From Terrisporobacter glycolicus ATCC 14880 = DSM 1288 (GTDB lineage: Bacteria > Bacillota > Clostridia > Peptostreptococcales > Peptostreptococcaceae), in contig NZ_CP117523.1 of the NCBI RefSeq assembly GCF_036812735.1, positions 868,001-932,000 of the forward strand: 64,000 bases of DNA. The letters run 5' to 3'. Of this stretch, positions 59,839 through 64,000 are shown one piece after another. The notes under the pieces were generated by a model. It had not been told where the DNA came from. It saw only the letters and a list, made by a program, of their open reading frames with translations, and searched no databases. Position numbers and translations under genes: made by a program. Within the stretch, counting starts at the first letter, position 1. Every line of letters begins with the position of its first letter.

Positions 59839-61356
59839 ATGTTTTCAAGATCAGAGATCTATAGAAGTGGGACAAAGAGACATAAAAACAGAAACTATGT
59901 TCTGATATTTTCTTTGTTATTAACAGCCACAGTGGTAACTGTAGGTATTTTATTGCCGGAGAAATTTAATTACATATCAACAAAGTTATTCAATGTACTT
60001 GTAGATAAATTTAGTCCCATGTATCTTATGCTTATGCTAGGGATTTTTTTCTTTTCTTTGTATTTAGCTTTCAGCAAATACGGGGATATAAAGTTAGGAA
60101 AGGAGAATGATAAACCAGAATTTAGTAATGTGGTTTGGTTTTCCATGTTGTTTGGGGCTGGAATGGGTATAGGTTTAGTATTTTTTGGAGCATGGGAGCC
60201 AATGAGTCATTTTGTAAATCCCCTAAATGCAGTAGGTGGCAGTGAGGATGCAATTAGGTTTGCTATTGAACAAAGTTTTATTCACTGGGGTGTGATGTCC
60301 TGGGTTTCTTATGCAGTTATAGGAGTTTCTTTGGCCTATTTTCAATTTAGAAAAGGAAGAAAAGGACTTATTAGTTCTACTTTAGATCCTATTTTGGAAA
60401 ATAATAAATACAAAAATTCCATAAAACTAATAGTAGATGTGCTTGCTATTTTTATTACAGTAATAGGCGTAGCAGCATCTATGGGACTGGGAACTATGCA
60501 AATTGGAGGAGGCGTGGAGTATTTATTTGGAATAAAAAATACCTTTAAACTTCAACTTCTTATTATATTAGTAATAACAGTAATTTACATATGGACAGCT
60601 GTTGGTGGATTAGACAAAGGAATGAAACAATTATCAAACATAAATTTAACTTTGGCAACAATTCTTGTTGTGGGGTGCTTTTTTGTAGGTCCTACTTCAA
60701 AGATTATGAATACATTTGTAAATGGTGTAGGCGACTATGTTAATTATTTTGTGTCACAAAGTTTATTTATAAATCCTATTACTAGTAATGAATGGGTATA
60801 CAAGTGGAGGATTTTTTATTGGGCTTATTGGATTTCTTGGTCACCATTTGTAGGAGTTTTTATAGCTAGAATTTCAAAAGGAAGAACTATAAGAGAGTTT
60901 ATTTTGGGAGTTATTATAGTTCCTTCTATTATATGTATGTTTTGGTTTGTAATTTTTGGAATGATGGGCATGGATTTAGGCTATGAGTTTGCAAAGGATG
61001 CAATTATATGTACTGATACTAGTTTATTTAAAGTATTTTCTCATTATAAAGGTGGATTTATATTTTCCATAACTGCCATATTCTTGTTGTTTACTTTTTT
61101 TATTACTTCAGCAAACTCAGCAATATATGTGCTAAGCATGTTTACATCTAGAGGAAGTTTAAATCCTAAGAACATAAATAAAATAATTTGGGGAGTTATT
61201 CAAGCTTTATTTGCCATTGTATTTATAATGCTGGGAGGGCTGGATATACTCCAAAGATTTGCTATAGTAGTGTCTTTCCCTTTCGCCTTCGTTATTGTAG
61301 CCATTGGAATTGCTTTGGTTAAAGAACTCAAAAAAGAAAAATGTCGAAAAAGTTAG
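59839..61356 (+). CDS. BCCT transporter 3
   Basis: 505 residues with 12 helices and full BCCT motifs: GAGMGIGLVFFGAWEPM, WAYWISWSPFVGVFIARISKGRTIREF and ITSANSAIYVLSMFTSRG. It is the closest relative of the copy at 56975 (roughly 60 percent identical by eye), pointing to tandem duplication before the YitT gene came between them. The ribosome site GGGGGGA (59828-59834) fits ATG 59839; earlier in-frame codons lack a site. A terminator-like hairpin lies shortly after the stop. Confidence 0.92.
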   Translation: MFSRSEIYRSGTKRHKNRNYVLIFSLLLTATVVTVGILLPEKFNYISTKLFNVLVDKFSPMYLMLMLGIFFFSLYLAFSKYGDIKLGKENDKPEFSNVVWFSMLFGAGMGIGLVFFGAWEPMSHFVNPLNAVGGSEDAIRFAIEQSFIHWGVMSWVSYAVIGVSLAYFQFRKGRKGLISSTLDPILENNKYKNSIKLIVDVLAIFITVIGVAASMGLGTMQIGGGVEYLFGIKNTFKLQLLIILVITVIYIWTAVGGLDKGMKQLSNINLTLATILVVGCFFVGPTSKIMNTFVNGVGDYVNYFVSQSLFINPITSNEWVYKWRIFYWAYWISWSPFVGVFIARISKGRTIREFILGVIIVPSIICMFWFVIFGMMGMDLGYEFAKDAIICTDTSLFKVFSHYKGGFIFSITAIFLLFTFFITSANSAIYVLSMFTSRGSLNPKNINKIIWGVIQALFAIVFIMLGGLDILQRFAIVVSFPFAFVIVAIGIALVKELKKEKCRKS

Positions 61357-61369
61357 AACGAATCATGTT

Positions 61370-61403
61370 CAAAAAAATGTACAATTTAGTTGTGCATTTT
61401 TTT
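61370..61403 (+). terminator. Terminator after BCCT transporter 3
   Basis: AAAAAAATGTACAA pairs with TTGTGCATTTTTTT around TTTAG. It lies inside a long open frame, which argues that the WYL gene starts later at 61506. Confidence 0.75.
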
Positions 61404-61505
61404 GAATGTATATATAATAAACTTAGATATAAATTGGCACATATTTTCAATAAACAACAAGATTATATGCAGCTTATTTATATCTGGTATTATGGGAGGA
61501 TTTAT

Positions 61506-62309
61506 ATGGAAAAAGTAAGCAATAATATTAAATTCTGCACTTTTATTAATATTTTGAGAACTTATTCTAGTGAAGATGTCTCCATATCCATAAAAGAAAT
61601 AAACAAACATATGAAAGAGAAGCTTGGTGTTACTTTGGACAGGAGAACTATGTATGCTTATATTAAAGATATGAGGCAGATTGGTCTGACAGTTAGTGAT
61701 TACGATAAAGAAACAGAGGGGTATTTTCTTTATGACTTTTTTTTCAAAGAATATGAGTTGAAACTTTTAATGGATTCAGTGAAATCAAGCAAATTTATCA
61801 CCAAGAAAAAAACGGAAGAACTTCTAGAAAAAATAAGTACACTTAATTTTATTTACAGGGGTAGAATCGTTGAAAGTAATGTATTTATTGATGAGACTTC
61901 TAAAGCTATAAATGAGGGGATTTATAGTAATATTGAACTTATCGATAAAGCAATTATGAAAAATAAAAAAATTACTTTCATCTATTGTTACAAGAAGTGT
62001 AGTCAGGGGTTAATTTGCAGTAAAAAATATAAAAATCAGGGGGGGATTTTTAAAGTCAATCCAATAAGCATGATAAACGATCATGAAAACTATTATCTAG
62101 TATCTATTCAGAACAACTTCGAGAAATTCAATTATTACAACATAGAAAATATAACCTCCATAGAAATTTTAGAAGAGGAAATTGATAATCCAACGTTTAT
62201 AGAAAAATATAAATATGGAACTAATACTTCTGAAGATATGGAAAAAATTATTACAGAAGATCTAAAAGAATACGTGAGAATTGGAGGGAGTAATGGAGGC
62301 AAGTATTAA
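61506..62309 (+). CDS. WYL-domain transcriptional regulator
   Basis: 267 residues. An N-terminal winged helix (VSISIKEINKHMKEKLGVTLDRRTMYAYIKDM) is followed by a WYL-type ligand domain (ITFIYCYKK, KVNPISMINDHENYYLVS) and its C-terminal extension. Such regulators bind nucleotides or single-stranded nucleic acid. It overlaps the capsule-chain-length gene start by 17 nt, so it may be the operon regulator. ATG 61506 follows GGGAGGA (61494-61500). The frame is open back to 61341, but that stretch holds the previous terminator. Confidence 0.82.
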   Translation: MEKVSNNIKFCTFINILRTYSSEDVSISIKEINKHMKEKLGVTLDRRTMYAYIKDMRQIGLTVSDYDKETEGYFLYDFFFKEYELKLLMDSVKSSKFITKKKTEELLEKISTLNFIYRGRIVESNVFIDETSKAINEGIYSNIELIDKAIMKNKKITFIYCYKKCSQGLICSKKYKNQGGIFKVNPISMINDHENYYLVSIQNNFEKFNYYNIENITSIEILEEEIDNPTFIEKYKYGTNTSEDMEKIITEDLKEYVRIGGSNGGKY

Positions 62310-63027
62310 CTTAAGAGAATATTTGGACATGTTTAAAAGAAGAAAACTTATAGTTATTTTGACAATGATTGCATGTTTGGCCTTAGGTGCGTACAAAACT
62401 TACCAAAACTATATAAGTTATGTACCAACATATAGCTCAAATATAACTGTAAGAATAAATACTTCTAAAGAATTAATGAAAAAGAAAAACAGTAAAAAAG
62501 ATGAAGGCACAGAAATTGTAGATCCATATTCAACATATAATGTGGCACAAAATCAGAATATTGCGACATCATATAAATCGTTGGCATCATCGCCAAATGT
62601 AGCAAATATAATAGCAAGTTCACTAAAGGTATCATCATCAGATGTGGGAAGCATAAGTGTTACACAGAGAGAAGAAACAACTGATTTTTTAGATATTACT
62701 GTAATAAGTGAAAGTCGTGAAATGGCAAAAAAAGTTGCTGAAAAGGTACCAGAAGCTTTTAATGAGGAATTAATAAGACTTGTAGGAATTGACTGTGTTG
62801 AAGTAGTATACGATGCATCAGAGGCATCATTAATAGGAAGATCAAGGGATTTGACCTTATTTAAGTTTGCAGCAATAGGAATTGTATTATCTATATTCTT
62901 TGTTTTACTTAGAGAATGTTTAGACACAAAAATTGTTACACCAGATGATGTAAACAAATACTGGAATTATCAATTAATAGGAACTATTCCTTTAGATAGA
63001 GATTCTTCCAAAGGAAAGCATCGTTAA
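62293..63027 (+). CDS. Polysaccharide chain-length/export regulator (CpsC/YveK, Wzz family)
   Basis: 244 residues. Two membrane helices (about 18-36 and 191-212) flank an extracellular domain, the Wzz/CpsC layout. The start INLREYLDMFKRRKLIVIL is typical. The short cytoplasmic C-terminus normally activates the BY-kinase partner, encoded 18 bp downstream. It controls polymer length and export of capsule or exopolysaccharide. ATG 62293 follows GGAGGGAG; TTG 62281 is before that site. Confidence 0.9.
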   Translation: MEASINLREYLDMFKRRKLIVILTMIACLALGAYKTYQNYISYVPTYSSNITVRINTSKELMKKKNSKKDEGTEIVDPYSTYNVAQNQNIATSYKSLASSPNVANIIASSLKVSSSDVGSISVTQREETTDFLDITVISESREMAKKVAEKVPEAFNEELIRLVGIDCVEVVYDASEASLIGRSRDLTLFKFAAIGIVLSIFFVLLRECLDTKIVTPDDVNKYWNYQLIGTIPLDRDSSKGKHR

Positions 63028-63045
63028 AAAATAAGGGGGCCAAAT

Positions 63046-63735
63046 ATGTTAGGATTATATGACAGTGGAAGCTTTGAAGTTAATGAAGCTTACAGAGAAA
63101 TAAGAACTAATATTTCATTGAATACTGATTTAAAAACCATAGTTTTTACCAGTGCTGAAATGAATGAAGGAAAAACTACTACAGTATGTTCCATAGCAAA
63201 ATGTTTCTCTGATTTAGAAAATCATAGAATTCTCCTAATTGACTGCGATTTTAGGAAGAAATCAGTTGCTAATACTCTAGAAATAGATAATAAAAAGGGA
63301 ATAGCAGACGTAATAATGAATGATATGGACATGAAAGAATGTATAAAAAAGGTGGATGAATTTGACGTATTAACTTGTGGGATATCACCGTCCAATACTT
63401 CAGTTTTATTAGAATCAAAAAAATTTAGAGATGCTATAGAAAGTCTAAAAGGGGATTATGATTATATTTTTATAGACTCTCCGCCACTGGGAAGACTTAA
63501 CGATGCAGCCATCTTAGCAAGGTATTCAGATGGAACAATAATAGTAAATGCGTCAGAAAGTATAGACCAACAAATGGCAAAGGTAACAAAAGATAAACTG
63601 GAGAAGGTTAATGCAAATGTTATAGGAGTAGTACTTAACAAGTTTAAATCAGATGATCACAAATATTACAAATATTATGGGTATTATGAAGAGGAAAAGA
63701 AAAGGTCATTTTTTAAAAGGAGAAAAAGAAGATAA
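63046..63735 (+). CDS. Bacterial tyrosine kinase (CpsD/CapB/YwqD family)
   Basis: 229-residue cytoplasmic autokinase working with CpsC. Walker A is SAEMNEGKTTT, A-prime LLIDCDFRKKS and Walker B YIFIDSPPLG. The C-terminal Tyr cluster (KYYKYYGYYEEEKK) holds the autophosphorylation sites. It starts EVNEAYREIRTNI as in CpsD proteins. It lies second in the polysaccharide operon; the CpsB/YwqE phosphatase is not seen inside the window. The AAGGGGG ribosome site fits ATG 63046. Confidence 0.93.
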   Translation: MLGLYDSGSFEVNEAYREIRTNISLNTDLKTIVFTSAEMNEGKTTTVCSIAKCFSDLENHRILLIDCDFRKKSVANTLEIDNKKGIADVIMNDMDMKECIKKVDEFDVLTCGISPSNTSVLLESKKFRDAIESLKGDYDYIFIDSPPLGRLNDAAILARYSDGTIIVNASESIDQQMAKVTKDKLEKVNANVIGVVLNKFKSDDHKYYKYYGYYEEEKKRSFFKRRKRR

Positions 63736-63782
63736 CTAATTTGTAGGGGTATGGATTGGTTGTTTGTAGGGGAGATGGCTAA

Positions 63783-64000
63783 ATGGGGGCTAAAATTTTA
63801 GAGAAAATCAATTACTACAGTAAAGAGTATGGTGACTTTAGGTATAGACAGGGGGTCTTACTAATATCGGATACCATAATCTTCATTGGGGCTTTTATCA
63901 TATCTTTATCAGCTACCATGAGCATTTCATATTTACAACAAAATATATTATTACCATTAATAATAATGATAATAGTATGTCTAACAATATTTTCAATATC
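63783..64000 (+). CDS. Start of a polysaccharide-biosynthesis membrane protein (cut by window end)
   Basis: The first 72 codons are visible. A hydrophilic start (GAKILEKINYYSKEYGDFRYRQG) precedes at least two membrane helices (VLLISDTIIFIGAFIISLSA and LLPLIIMIIVCLTIF). AGGGGAG lies 8 nt before the ATG. Helical starts like this belong to CapD-type nucleotide-sugar dehydratases and to priming glycosyltransferases of capsule operons; the rest of the gene is needed to decide. Confidence 0.6.
   Translation, partial: MGAKILEKINYYSKEYGDFRYRQGVLLISDTIIFIGAFIISLSATMSISYLQQNILLPLIIMIIVCLTIFSI

Noticed and set aside
61341-61505. N-terminal extension of the WYL regulator from the ATG at 61341
   Set aside because: The segment contains the BCCT gene's end and its terminator hairpin; a much better ribosome site precedes ATG 61506.

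Overview
The window is low-GC, densely coded Firmicute DNA. Protein families, Shine-Dalgarno sites close to AGGAGG and an rRNA operon whose 16S reads like cluster XI clostridia (Peptostreptococcaceae; Terrisporobacter/Intestinibacter-like from memory, not searched) point to a strictly anaerobic gut or sediment clostridium. Supporting traits are an [FeFe] hydrogenase, corrinoid methyl transfer, amino-acid and peptide catabolism, and many TTG/GTG starts. I see no transposase, prophage or CRISPR array.

Layout. 0.2-4.5 kb: a GNAT acetyltransferase, a small ORF, uridine kinase and a pair of membrane bacterial-PH-domain proteins (YdbS/YdbT type). 4.6-12.8 kb: a peptide-stress type ABC/two-component island: a small secreted or anchored protein, ATPase, large FtsX-type permease, response regulator, histidine kinase, then a second paralogous permease under a near-identical promoter. 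12.9-19.8 kb: DUF2812 and zinc-ribbon proteins, a cupin/XRE regulator with potABCD for polyamine uptake, and an SGNH hydrolase. 20-24.5 kb: an RpiR regulator and a fructose-type PTS operon (1-phosphofructokinase, PTS permease, class II aldolase). 24.7-31.6 kb: an [FeFe] hydrogenase with a degenerate NuoF-like head, a DUF4846 protein and a 1214-residue wall-anchored protein with a transcobalamin/intrinsic-factor-like domain pair.

31.8-37.1 kb: an rRNA operon, 16S - tRNA-Ala(TGC) - 23S - tRNA-Thr(TGT), with tandem promoters, long 16S and 23S processing stems and no 5S gene. 37.3-46.3 kb: a peptide and amino-acid module (YfcC carrier, M20 dipeptidase, MFS transporter, CocE-type hydrolase, TetR regulator, APC transporter). 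46.5-61.4 kb: a PHP phosphatase, then a corrinoid-dependent quaternary-amine demethylation locus: RamA/RACo-like activator, DUF1638 protein, PocR-AraC regulator, two corrinoid proteins, a pterin methyltransferase, a non-pyrrolysine MttB-family methyltransferase and three BCCT transporters, with an antisense YitT gene inserted. 61.5-64 kb: a WYL regulator and the start of a capsule/exopolysaccharide operon (CpsC-like, CpsD-like, then a membrane protein cut by the window end).

The most novel signals are not ordinary genes. (1) A family of short (about 60-75 nt) two-hairpin repeats occurs at least seven times, between genes and on both sides of 23S. Stem sequences change in a compensated way while the flanking anchors (TTTTAAGCAA ... 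TTGGCGNTAT ... ATTTTAA) stay fixed. (2) Two genes, potC and the response regulator, have ATA exactly where ATG is expected. (3) The two permease transcripts share a conserved promoter/operator with an 11-bp-period TGTCA direct repeat. (4) The one-locus betaine-type methyl-transfer system has three transporters and two corrinoid carriers.
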